Positions 49,912 through 61,612 of a stretch of DNA of 64,000 nt are shown here, in pieces. The DNA lies in the NCBI GenBank assembly GCA_032622095.1, contig CP136063.1, forward strand, positions 71,217,980 to 71,281,979, read 5' to 3'. Below the pieces are notes generated by a model that was not told the DNA's origin, did no database searches, and saw only the letters and a list, made by a program, of their open reading frames with translations. How positions within the stretch are numbered: the first letter of the stretch is position 1; each line of letters starts with the position of its first letter. Position numbers and translations under genes: made by a program. This DNA is from Siphonodentalium dalli. Taxonomy: Eukaryota > Mollusca > Scaphopoda > Gadilida > Siphonodentaliidae.

Positions 49912-51433
49912 ATATATATATGTGTGTGTGTGGGTACTTCATAGAATCGAAAACGCGTGTACAGATTGAGCTCAAACTTCCTATGTAAGTGTAAAATCAC
50001 ACCGACACCGCATTGGTCGCGTTTTGGAGAAGCTCAGAGCAACCGTTCTCCAATCTCAGTCATCAAAAAACGGCACTGCGGTGGTTAAGACATTAACGAT
50101 CTTTATATTGACCTTATATGGAAGTGTTAACAATTAACGCTCTTTATTGCAATTGACGTGGCTAAACGACTGACCCCATGCGTCCGAAATACGGATGCGG
50201 ATTCCAATGGACGTGGCTAAACGACTGACCCCATGAGTCCGAAATACGGATGCGGACGAAATGCAATTATCTCGACTAAAAAGGCAGAATTGATCTAAGA
50301 GCTCGAAATATTATGCAGAGGGATTTCACGACGGGATTAATTGACTGTCCGCTCTGAAGTTTAGGACGGGGAGGACGGGTACCGTGAATTAACTCATTGA
50401 AAAACAAAGAATGCGTTATCTCGGAACGGGTGGAGCTATCGACTTGAAATTTGCTATGTGAATGTATCTTGCCCCGGATACAAATTTTATCGGGTCGCCG
50501 AGCCGGTGCGATGCCAGCTTCGCGCATGCGCAGACGAGATCTCGGAAACGGGTGGAGTTATCGACTTGAAATTTGGTATGTGAATGTATCTTGCCCCGGG
50601 TACGAATTTTTCGGGTCGCCGAGCCCGTGCGACGCCTGTGCAGTGCGAGCGCAGACGAGATCTCGGAAACGGGTGGAGCTATCGACTTGAAATTTGCTAT
50701 GTGAATGTATCTTGCCCCGGATACAAATTTTATCGGGTCGCCGAGCCCGTGCGACGCAAGCTTCGCGCATGCGCAGACCAGATCTCGGAAACGGGTGGAG
50801 CTATCGACTTGAAATTTGGTTAAATTAAAAAAATGTCATGTTTCTGAAACAAAGCCATCGCCGTGATCGCGTTTTGGAGAAACTCAGAGCACCATTTCTC
50901 CCTTCCCAATCATCAAAATCACCGCAATCTGCACTTCGGGGTTAATAGCGTTCATATATAAAGAGCGTTAGTTTTCCGCAGTGTCTATATAAAGAGCGTC
51001 GTTTTCGCTATCTACTTATCTGTAGGACGGGAGTCGCTCGAAATATTATGCAGAGAGATTTCAATTCAATGCAATGTTATCGCTCGAAATATTATGCAGA
51101 GAGAGAAGCATTTGTTTCCAATGCAATACCGGATTCGACATCAAGCGTGAATGCTTATGTGAGTCGTTTCCGGGAATCGGTGTTAAAAAAAAAAGAAAAC
51201 AAAGAATGCGTTGTCTGTCGTTCCCTTTTCGGGGACTATTGACCATCTCGTAAGTGTGGACAACCTCTGTCAAGGGCTGCTCAATGGCCACGGGCAGTTA
51301 AATAACGGGGAAGTTTAGGACGGATACCATGAATTAACTCATTGAAAAACAAAGAATGCGTTGTCTGTCGTTCCTAGGAAGGGGGGATTTTTCATAAAAA
51401 AAAACAATTAAATTATAAAAAAGAATTAAATTA

Positions 51434-51786
51434 AATTAATAATTAAATATATATCTTTTATTCCTCCAAGTCAATATGAAGATTTTACAAAAGAATATAC
51501 ATGAATATAATGATTAAATAACAGGAACATAGAAATATAAGAGAAAAAGAACTTATTCTTATGACCCGCCACCAATTGATTCTTCATAATTGCACAGGAA
51601 TTGAATAGGGCGTGGAGATCAAATTCCATGCCACACCACGCACACTAGGTACATGTATCTGGATGGCCACACCATATAAGTATGGAGCGTCCAAGGGACA
51701 AGTGTTTCCATACCGTGTCGGCATATACATATATATGCATACGTATACATACACATACATATACACATACATACATACACACATAC

Positions 51787-51817
<31 letters not shown>

Positions 51818-54800
51818 GCTATATACATATACATATACATATATATACATATATACACATATACACATACATACATACACATATACATGCCCATACACGC
51901 ATACACATACATGCACATACATACACATACGAAAGGAATGTGCTACCGCGTATATATATAAGTATATACAGTAATACCCAAAATCAATTGTCGACCCAAC
52001 CACAGCAGAACCACGGGCACCCCTCAGGACCCAGTCGGAAACATGGCCCGCCGCCACTCATCTGAAAGCCCTCATCGACAACTCTCCGATGAATGGCAAC
52101 AAGCCATACCCCCGACCAAATCACGAGAAACCACCCACAATTGTGACGTGGCCAAGTGATCAACTACCCTTGGAACCACTGCAATATATAAACAATGTCA
52201 GACTATCCAACGGCTGTCTTTATGCGGGGGAAGTTTCCCAATATCTTCTCTGGTATTAATTTATCGTGATATCGCCGCCACAATTTGCAAGTATTACGAA
52301 TAAAGAAATTGGCGATTTTATCAAAATCGAGAGACATATCCACTGTTACGAGACAATCAAGCATCCCGGCTAAGTGAACGCGAGTTTTCATTTCGATTGA
52401 TAATGAGTCATAGAGAACATAAGTGACTACTCCAAACTTTTCCAAAAGGTCAAATTCAACTTCATCTCGATCAGAACACATGTGATGACATCCAATGATA
52501 ACATGAGATACTCTGTCGTAATATTCATTCTGACACAATATACACGTTTGTATGTCAGTTTTATTTGGTATAAGGGCAATTAATCGAGCAATTAATAGAT
52601 AATCTTCCTTATGTTGCGGATACATTCGACAGTAAATCCATATATTGGACATAACCAAATCTGTTTGTAACATAGAGAATCGCTCCAGTGACGTTTTCTC
52701 CGAAGTTGTTTGTTTCCATGCAATCTCAGAGTAATTTGAAATTGTGTCTTTGATAAGTTGAGTCCAATGTGACTTTGCAGGGAAATCAACTGTGTTACCG
52801 TATATCAAGACATAGTCACAGAAGCCATATAAATGAAAAATGGAACTAATATCAGAGAAAAAATTTGCATTTCTATTTGGCGTGTTACAAGTATACAGAT
52901 ATTGATAAAGGCGAACAAGAAAAACCTGTTTAACAGTTTTACGTGAAACACTCAAGTTACAGAGAGAACCGAATAGCGATAATTTCCTTTTATCAATAAG
53001 ACTCTGTAGTGGTCCCAATCCGACAAGACCTTGAGCGATTACTGTAGATGTTCGCTGGTGCAGACCTTGAAAGTTCTTGAGACAGAATCGATGAATACGT
53101 TCTAATCGCTCACTATCATTTTGGCATAAACCCCACAATAGTTATGCACCATACAGTCCTCTGGGGAGTACAGTTGATTGATACAAGAACGTGCAGCTGG
53201 CAGGGGTTAAACCTCTTGGATACAAACCAGAGTTTGAAAGTGTCATATATGTACTTCGAATTGTATCGCATATTTTATCGGTAAGTTTACTATTGATATT
53301 GAATTTGTTCAATGGTACACCCATGTGAGTTATATCGGCACATTCATTTATTGAATCACTACCTAATACCCACTTTCGACTATTTCTTGAAAAATCACGT
53401 TTCGATTCGTTAAATACAATCACACAAGATTTATTTGCATTATATCGATAACGCCATTTATTGCTATATATATAGCAAATATTGCACAACTCGTCGAAAC
53501 CGGATTTGGTCAGTGACAGGAGAATCATATCGTCTGCATATGTAGGACATGTACAGTAGACATCATATACCCTTAGTCCCATAAGTGACTCTGAAAGTAT
53601 CATAATTAATTCATCAACGTATATGGTATAATAAACTGGTGATAACAAACATCCTTGCCTCGCTCCTTGCAATACAGGAAACCATTTTGATATACCATTT
53701 CGCGTACGGACTGAACAATAAACATTTTTGATCAAATTTGAAAAAAGACGAAGTGACTGCCCCTTTAAACCCCTTTGCATGAGTTTATATAAGAGCCCAT
53801 CTAACCAGACAGTATCGAACGCTTTCCAAACGTCGAGAAAACATGCATACAGTTTTTGTTTTGATTCAGATACATATGATATACATTCTCTTGTAAGATA
53901 AGCAGTCATTAATGCGCTAATGCTTTTCTGGAAACCATGTTGCAGGGGGTCAACACCAAATAACTGTGGTCTGTATTTTTCAATCCTTGTTTTAATAATT
54001 TTCGCCGCTAATGTGTACAAGACTGGCATAAGCGTTATTGCTCTGTAACTATCAAAGTCATATTTAGGCTTAGAACCCCCTTTATGTAGTGTAATAATTA
54101 TCCCACGCTTTAAATTACTTGGTATGACTTGTGTTTCTAGAAGACGCGTTAGAAATATCGATACTGTCTGTGTCAATCGGGGACTTCCATACATAAGGTG
54201 TTCGTTTGCTATATTATCCCAGACAGGAGATTTGTTGCGACTCATCGTTTGATAAAGAGAACAGAGTTCTCCTTCTTGGACCGGGTGAAGTAATATCTTA
54301 TCAAAAGAATATGTCGTTTCGTCTGTTAACGCTTGACTGATGACATTTTCAACATGTGACTCATGATCTGAGTCGAAATCCGAATGAGATAAGGGGGTGA
54401 ACAAATTTTGAAAATAAGAAGCCCAACCGTCTGCAATTTCATGGTCACTTCTTAGGATTTCACCGTTGTATCGAAAAGTGGAGTTTCGGATAACGTTACG
54501 TTTACGTTTTTGAGCTAATAAACGGAAGAGATAATTTTGATCTACATTGGCCCTTTTATCTATTTCGTTGTTCATTTCATTTAGATATGAATTTGCCGCA
54601 CGTCTATACAGTCTGCGAAATTCACACTTTGCATCTTTGTATTCAGTGAAGCTACTCGATTGATTGCGATCTCTAGGTCTATCGTTTGATATCCATTGTT
54701 TTCGTTTTAAACCCATCCATTGGTGCAGCTTATCAAGTTGATCATTCCAAAAAGGTTTTAAATGTTTTTTTAATTTTTTTTGTGGAAGAGAAGAAACGGT

Positions 54801-54906
54801 AGCTTTTGAAATGACATTGACCAGGTGATCATAAATTTCAGATGTATTCTGCTGATTTGTTATTTCTGTCACTTGTATCATAGAATCAAGAGTTACTTTG
54901 TACTGG
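51434..54906 (-). mobile_element. 5'-truncated non-LTR retrotransposon (LINE)
   Basis: A 3.47-kb minus-strand element holds a reverse transcriptase and C-terminal region, then a 3' segment with a TA/CA-rich microsatellite (51720-51930) and AATAAA near its 3' edge (GGAATAAAAGATATA around 51455-51470). There is no endonuclease domain: the 5' end is cut at 54906, inside the linker before the RT. Flanking 131-bp repeats of Helitron-like sequence lie on both sides. The clade is not assigned; the RT resembles CR1/Jockey-type elements. Confidence 0.8.
51720..51935. repeat. TA/CA/CATA-rich microsatellite
   Basis: Mixed ACATAC, ATATAC and TATA steps over about 200 bp in the 3' part of the LINE. Long Tyr/Ile/Val and Thr/His open frames on both strands arise from it. 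Confidence 0.85.
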
Positions 54907-54956
54907 TAACGGGGAAGTTTAGGACGGGTACCATGAATTAACTCATTGAAAAACAA
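52203..54956 (-). pseudogene. LINE ORF2 remnant: reverse transcriptase and C-terminal zinc knuckle
   Basis: One frame runs 54956 to 52203, broken by a single TAA at 53142-53144 after GLYGA; it resumes in frame as LLWGLCQND. RT motifs are present: FLDVWKAFDTVW with catalytic Asp at about residue 375, LQGARQGCLLSP near 430, and TYADDM with YADD at about 473-476. The C-terminal part has C-x2-C-x9-H-x4-C (CILCQNE...HVIIGC), a likely nucleic-acid-binding knuckle. The first 17 codons are Helitron-like flank read through, not LINE. The APE endonuclease is absent. The nearly intact frame suggests a fairly young insertion, but this copy cannot move by itself. Confidence 0.85.
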
Positions 54957-55226
54957 AGAATGCGTTGTCTGTCGTTCCTAGGAAGGGAGGATTTTTCATA
55001 AAAAAAAACAATTAAATTATAAAAAAGAATTAAATTACTAAAAAGAATTAAATAAATATTAAAAAATTCAAAAAAACATAAATTAAATTTAAAAAACATT
55101 AAATTAATATTAAAAAATTCAAAAAAACATAATATTAAAAATTCAAAAAATATATAAATAAAAACAAAATAATTTTTAAAATGTCATGTTTCGGACAAAC
55201 GCCGCCGTGGCGGGCTAACCTGCTAG

Positions 55227-55253
55227 TCTATATATATATTTTTTGAGACTTCC

Positions 55254-55291
<38 letters not shown>

Positions 55292-55292
55292 C

Positions 55293-55328
<36 letters not shown>

Positions 55329-56395
55329 GGTACTTCATAGAATCGAAAACGCGTGTACAGATTGAGCTCAAACTTCCTATGTAAGTGTCAAATCACACCG
55401 ACACGACCGTGGTCGCGGTTTAGAGAAGCTCAGAGCACCCGTTCTCCAATCTCAAATCACCGCAAAGGCACGGCGTGGGTTAATCAAATGATTATTTAAT
55501 GAGCGTTTGTTTTTGACGCATCTCTATAAAGAGCGTCTGTTTGCCATTCAACGTTATTTGCATCTGCAGAGAGATATACGGAACATACATTAAATTTAAA
55601 AAACATTTGTTTCTGACCAACCCTGCGAGCACGGATGGCGCGCTTTGTTTTTACAGTATATAGTTATATACCGAAATCATCCCAGATAATCACGAATATA
55701 GCATCAGATTTCTCCCCAGATATACCGTTATAAAGCTACTGGAATCTGCCAATCTACGGGAAATTCCAGGGAATGCCGATTGAGCTCAAACTTGCTACCC
55801 ACGGGAAGTGTCATATATATGAGTGTGTCCTTTATAGACTCGAACCGATTGAGCTCAAACTTGCTAAATAAGAAAATAGCCCCCAAGCCGTAAATATCAA
55901 CAACAACGATATTACTAAATACACGTTTTCGGCAATGTGAGAGTTTTCGGGGAGCCGTGATGCCAACAACAACGACCCGAAGCCCTGAATGCCAACAACA
56001 TATTCAATGCAATGTTATCTATTATGCAGAGAGATTTCACGACATTACGACGGGTACGGCAGACTCAAAATATTATGCAGACAGATTTCCCGACGGGAAG
56101 CGTTTGTTTTAAATTCAATGCAATGTTATCGTAGAGAGATTTCACGAGACAAAGAATGCGTTGTCTGTCGTTCCTAGGAAGGGGGGATTTCTACGGGTAA
56201 ATTTTTCCGCCAGAAACAAAAAAAATAATTAAAACAATTTACAATTTAATTAAAACAATATAAAATTAAAAAAAATTAACAATAAAAAAACAAAATATAT
56301 TAAATTTAAAAAACATTAAATTCATATTCAAAAATGTCATGTTTCTGAAACAAAGCCATGGGACGAATGCCGCCAGTGGCGGGCTAACCTGCTAG
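55227..56395 (+). mobile_element. Helitron-like unit H5, 1169 bp (second subfamily)
   Basis: It starts TCTATATATATATTTTTTGA after the H4 CTAG and ends CCGCC-AGT-GGCGG, GCTAACCTG, CTAG (56392-56395). It shares the 5' segment with H1-H4. Its middle differs: CATCTCTATAAAGAGCGTC, ATTTGCATCTGCAGAG, TTCTCCCCAGATATACCG and two GATTGAGCTCAAACTTGCTA blocks. It has no 122-bp repeats. A TA microsatellite lies at 55255-55320. Confidence 0.7.
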
Positions 56396-57618
56396 TCTAC
56401 ACTATATATTTTGAGACTTCGTATATATATGTGTGTATGTATGTACTTCATAGAATCGAAAACGGTTCGCTCGATTGAGTTCAAACTTCCCATCTAAATG
56501 TAAAATCACACCGACACGACCGTGGTCGCGGTTCAGAGAAGCTCAGAGCACCCGTTCTCCAATCTCAAATCACCGCAAAGGCACGGCGTGGGTTAATCAA
56601 GTGATTATTTAATGAGCGTTTGTTTTTGACGCATCTCTATAAAGAGCGTCTGTTTGCCATTCAACGTTATTTGCATCTGCAGAGAGATATACGGAACATA
56701 CATTATATTTAAAAAACATTTGTTTCTGACCAACCCTGCGAGCACGGATGGCGCGCTTTGTTTTTACAGTATATAGTTATATACCGAAATCATCCCAGAT
56801 AATCACGAATATAGCATCAGATTTCTCCCCAGATATACCGTTACTCCCCAGATATACCGTTATAAAGCTACTGGAATCTGCCAATCTACGGGAAATTCCA
56901 GGGAATGCCGATTGAGCTCAAACTTGCTACCCACGGGAAGTGTCATATATATGAGTGTGTCCTTTATAGACTCGAACCGATTGAGCTCAAACTTGCTAAA
57001 TAAGAAAATAGCCCCCAAGCCGTAAATATCAACAACAACGATTTGCTACCTACGGGGAGCAACGTTATTAGCATCTGCAGAATTATGCAGAGAGAAAGTG
57101 CTTTCCTATTTTTAGAACGCAACACATGTTTACGTCGCGTTGGTGATTGAGGTTCACAACGGGGTTAATTGACTGTCCGCTCTTTGCGACGATGAGGTTC
57201 ACGGCGGGGACTATTGACCAACACTCACAATTTCGTCTTTTGCATCAGATACCAACACCTCGACCGATCGGGACGAAACTTGGTACGTGAGTGTAGTTTG
57301 ACCAGGTGGTCGTCGCTGTCGTATTGGCGAGCCCGTGCGACTCCCGTGCAGCGCATGCGCAGACGAGATCTCGGAAACGGGTGGAGCTATCGACTTGAAA
57401 TTTGCTATGTGAATGTATCTTGCGCCGGGTACAAATTTTATCGGGTCGCCGAGTCCGTGCGACGCCAGCTTCGCGCATGCGCAGACCAGATCTCGGAAAC
57501 GGGTGGAGCTACCGGGTACAAATTTTCTTATTGAAACGCGTGGAGCTAAAAATTAAAAAAAAATATTTAAAAAATGTCATGTTTCGGACAAGCCGCCGGT
57601 GGCGGGCTAACCTGCTAG
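56396..57618 (+). mobile_element. Helitron-like unit H6, 1223 bp
   Basis: It starts TCTACACTATATATTTTGAG and ends with hairpin and CTAG at 57615-57618. The middle is as in H5, with a 21-bp tandem duplication of CCCCAGATATACCGTTA (near 56828), followed by a GATCGGGACGAAACTTGGTA block and one full 122-bp-type repeat. It therefore combines both subfamilies. Confidence 0.7.
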
Positions 57619-59009
57619 TCTATACTATATATTTTGAGACTTCGTATATATATATGTGGGTACTTCATAGAATCCAAAACGCGTGTACAGATTGAGCTCA
57701 AACTTCCTATGTAAGTGTCAAATCACACCGACACGACCGTGGTCGCAGTTTAGAAAAGCTCAGAGCACCCGTTCTCCAATCTCAAATCACCGCAAAGGCA
57801 CGGCGTGGGTTAATCAAGTGATTATTTAATGAGCGTTTGTTTTTGACGCATCTCTATAAAGAGCGTCTGTTTGCCATTCAACGCTATTTGCATCTGCAGA
57901 GAGATATACGGAACATACATTAAATTTAAAAAACATTTGTTTCTGACCAACCCTGCGAGCACGGATGGCGCGCTTTGTTTTTACAGTATATAGTTATATA
58001 CCGAAATCATCCCAGATAATCACGAATATAGCATCAGATTTCTCCCCAGATATACCGTTATAAAAAGATACTGGAATCTGCCAATCTACGGGAAATTCCA
58101 GGGAATGCCGATTGAGCTCAAACTTGCTACCCACGGGAAGTGTCATATATATGAGTGTGTCCTTTATAGACTCGAACCGATTGAGCTCAAACTTGCTAAA
58201 TAAGAAAATAGCCACCAAGCCGTAAATATCAACAACAACGATATTGCTACCTACGGGGAGCAACGTTATTAGCATCTGCAGAATTATGCAGAGAGAAAAT
58301 GCTTTCCTATTTTTAGAACGCAACACATGTTTACGTCGCGTTGGTGATTGAGGTTCACAACGGGGTTAATTGACTGTCCGCTCTTTGCGACGATGAGGTT
58401 CACGGCGGGGACTATTGACCAACACTCACAATTTCGTCTTTTGCATCAGATACCAACACCTCGACCGATCGGGACGAAACTTGGTACGTGAGTGTAGTTT
58501 GACCAGGTGGTCGTCGCTGTCGTATTGGCGAGCCCGTGCGACGCCCGTGCAGCGCATGCGCAGACGAGATATCGGAAACGGGTGGAGCTATCGACTTGAA
58601 ATTTGGTATGTGAATGTATCTTGCGCCGGGTACAAATTTTATCGGGTCGCCGAGCCCGTGCGACGCCCGTGCAGCGCATGCGCAGACGAGATCTCGGAAA
58701 CGGGTGGAGCTATCGACTTGAAATTTGCTATGTGAATGTATCTTGCGCCGGGTACAAATTTTATCGGGTCGCCGAGTCCGTGCGACGCCAGCTTCGCGCA
58801 TGCGCAGACCAGATGTAATGTCATGTAAATATGTTAAATGTCTCAATACCCATGTAATTTTGAGTGACGAGAATAAACAATTGATGGAAACGGGTGGAGC
58901 TACCGGGTACAAATTTTCTTATTGAAACGCGTGGAGCTAAAAATTAAAAAAAAATATTTAAAAAATGTCATGTTTCGGACAAGCCGCCGGTGGCGGGCTA
59001 ACCTGCTAG
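57619..59009 (+). mobile_element. Helitron-like unit H7, 1391 bp
   Basis: It starts TCTATACTATATATTTTGAG and ends in CTAG at 59006-59009. It is like H6 but with two full 122-bp repeats. An insertion of about 70 bp near 58814-58884 (from GTAATGTCATGTAAATATG) interrupts the last repeat and is absent from H11. Confidence 0.7.
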
Positions 59010-59776
59010 TCTATCTATTATATATTTTGAAAGATCTGTGTGTGTGTGTGTGTGTATCTGTCTGTCTGTCAGTAATCGATGGACTCGAAAATGGCCCAGC
59101 CGATTTCGATGAAACTTGGTATGTGGGGGTATTTTCGGGTCAGGACTAACATAGGCCTATTAATTTGTCCGTGCGAGGTCAACTTTTCACGTGCCGAGGT
59201 CAAATCTGTTTTTACGCCGTTTTGCGCTAATATATTTCAGTTCGGTGCTTACAAATCGATTCGAAACAGCGCGAATAATAACATGCCAGTCATAATAATG
59301 ACACTATGAGAATCTTTCGTGTTTCCTCTTTCCAACGATATATAATATGTATGTATCCGTTTTAGTTATCTGCCTCAATTATTAAGAAGAAGTGGTACGA
59401 TCTTCTATCAGGGTAAAAACAATGCGTAACTTCTATGACGTCGTTAGAGGTCATAAAGTTAGATCACGTTAACTCTTAACCTGCCGATGCATTTGACTGT
59501 TTCAGACGTCTTGGCGATATCTCGGGCACCGATGGTAATTTATCTTTACGTTGAAACTTGATAATTAATGAGCGTGTGTATATGAGGCGCGTTTATATAC
59601 TTGAGTGGAAATCAAATCGGGTTAAAAGGTCAAATCGGGTAAAACCGGATGGATTTCGACGGGTACTTTTGTTCGGGCAGTGTTTTGGACGGGTCAAATC
59701 GTGACCCCACTTGACCTTGGCCTTCAAAATAGACAATTCAAGGTCAAACCCCGGACGAAGTCGGGTCACCTTCTAG
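59010..59776 (+). mobile_element. Helitron-like unit H8, 767 bp, distinct family
   Basis: It starts TCTATCTATTATATATTTTG and has a GT microsatellite, CGATTTCGATGAAACTTGGT and unique middle sequence. It ends with a stem-loop (CCCGGACGAAGTCGGG), then TCACCTT and CTAG at 59773-59776. Both ends abut other units with no spacer. This is a different family from the CCGCC-GGT-GGCGG units, complete at both ends. An inverted 5' piece lies at 29192-29467. Confidence 0.7.
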
Positions 59777-60463
59777 TCTCTTCTATATATTTTGAGAACT
59801 CCTTGTATTCGAGAGATAGCCCACACCCTCCGGACCTCAATGATATGATCGTGAATGAGTATTGATATACCCCACTAAACTTTGACAAACACCAGTAATG
59901 GTGTGTAGATCATTTACATATCTCTCCTATATATTTTGATACAATCTATCTAATTTACATATCTCTCTTATATATTTATGTGTGTGTGTGTGTTGTACTT
60001 CATACAAATCTACGATTCTCGACCGATCGGGACGAAACTTGGTACGTGCGTGTAGTTTGACCAGGCGGTGGTCGTTGTCGTATTAGCGAGCCCGTGCGAC
60101 GCCCGTGCAGCGCATGCGCAGACGAGAGCTCGGAAACGGGTGGAGCTATCGACTTGAAATTTGTTATGTGAATGTATCTTGCGCCGGGTACAAATTTTAT
60201 CGGGTCGCCGAGCCCGTGCGACGCCCGTGCAGCGCATGCGCAGACGAGATCTCGGAAACGGGTGGAGCTATCGACTTGAAATTTGGCATGTGAATGTATC
60301 TTGCGCCGGGTACAAATTTTCATGCGCAGACCAGATCTCGGAAACTGGTGGAGCTACCGGATACAATTTTTTCTTATTGAAACGCGTGGAGCTAAAAATT
60401 TAAAAAATATATATATAAATGTCATGTTTCGGACAAGCCGCCGGTGGCGGGCTAACCTGCTAG
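59777..60463 (+). mobile_element. Helitron-like unit H9, 687 bp
   Basis: It starts TCTCTTCTATATATTTTGAG. A second start-like sequence, TCTCTCTTATATATTTATGT (near 59961), suggests one unit began inside another. It has one full 122-bp repeat and a partial one cut at AAATTTTCATGCGCAGAC. It ends with hairpin and CTAG at 60460-60463. Confidence 0.6.
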
Positions 60464-61612
60464 TACTATATATTTTGAAAACTCCGTATATATATATGTG
60501 TGTACTTCATAGAATCCAAAACGCGTGTACAGATTGAGATCAAATTTCGTATGTAAGTGTAAAATCCCACCGACACCGCCGTAGATGTGTTTTCGAGAAG
60601 CTCTGAGCACCCTTTATCCACTCCCAGTCATCGAAATCAGCTCAAACGGCACGGCCGAGGTTAATAACGTCATTATATATATATATGAAGTCAGAGTCTC
60701 CAAAGTTATACCGGAACAAACACGTGTTTACGTCGTCTTGGGGGTCCACGATGGGAGTCTGACTTCAATGCAATGTTATCGCTCGAAACACGTGTTTACT
60801 TCGTGTTGAGGTTCACGATGGGAGTCTGACAATTGTTATCGCTCGAAATAGTACATTAGGACGGGAACGGCTGGACAGATTGAGCTCAAACTTCCTATCT
60901 AAAGGTAAAATACCACGTACGTTGTCGTCCACGCGTTTTCCAGAAGCTCCGAGCACCCGTACTCCACTCCCAGTCATAAAAATCAGCTCAAACGGCACGG
61001 CCAGGGTTAATAACGTCATTATATATATATATATACGAAGTCAACGTTATTAGCATCTGCATTGAGTGCATTTCCTAGAACGCAACACGTGTTTTACGTC
61101 GTCTTGAGGTTCACGATGGGAGTCATTTCAATGCAATGTTATCGCTCGAAACACGTGTTTACTTCGTGTTGAGGTTCACGATGGGAGTCTGACATTTCAA
61201 TGCAATGTTATCGCTCGAAATATTATGCAGAAAGGCAGATCTCGGAAACGGGTGGAGCTATCGACCTGAAATTTGCTATGTGAATGTATCTTGCACCGGG
61301 TACAAATTTTATCGGGTCGCCGAGTCCATGCGACGCCCGTGCAGCGCATGCGCAGACGAGATCTCGGAAACGGGTGGAGCTATCGACTTGAAATTTGCTA
61401 TGTGAATGTATCTTGCGCCGGGTACAAATTTTATCGGGTCGCCGTGTCCGTGCGACGCCAGCTTCGCGCATGCGCAGACCAGATCTCGGAAACGGGTGGA
61501 GCTACCGGGTACAAATTTTTCTTATTGAAACGCGTGGAGCTAAAAATTAAAAAAAAATATTAAAAAAATGTCATGTTTCGGACAAGCCGCCGGTGGCGGG
61601 CTAACCTGCTAG
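60464..61612 (+). mobile_element. Helitron-like unit H10, 1149 bp
   Basis: It follows H9 as TACTATATATTTTGAAAACT, so the usual TC start is altered. The interior has two related blocks (GATTGAG.TCAAA..TC, then CCGTAGATGTG or TCGTCCACGCG) and ACACGTGTTTAC.TCGT motifs repeated four times. One full 122-bp repeat lies at 61220-61365. It ends with hairpin and CTAG at 61609-61612. Confidence 0.6.

Larger units (their letters stand above)
49912..55226 (+). mobile_element. Helitron-like unit H4, complete 3' end, split by a LINE
   Basis: The left part runs 49912-51433 with the doublet, three full 122-bp repeats (50418-50780) and the start of the A-rich tract. The right part resumes at 54907 and runs through the A-rich tract to CCGCC-GT-GGCGG and CTAG (55223-55226). 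The segment 51303-51433 is present again at 54907-55037. The LINE at 51434-54906 lies between. Confidence 0.65.

Noticed and set aside
51584-52065. Tyr/Val/Ile-rich and Thr/His/Tyr-rich frames of 68-157 codons
   Set aside because: They translate the TA/CA microsatellite in the 3' part of the LINE and show no family features.
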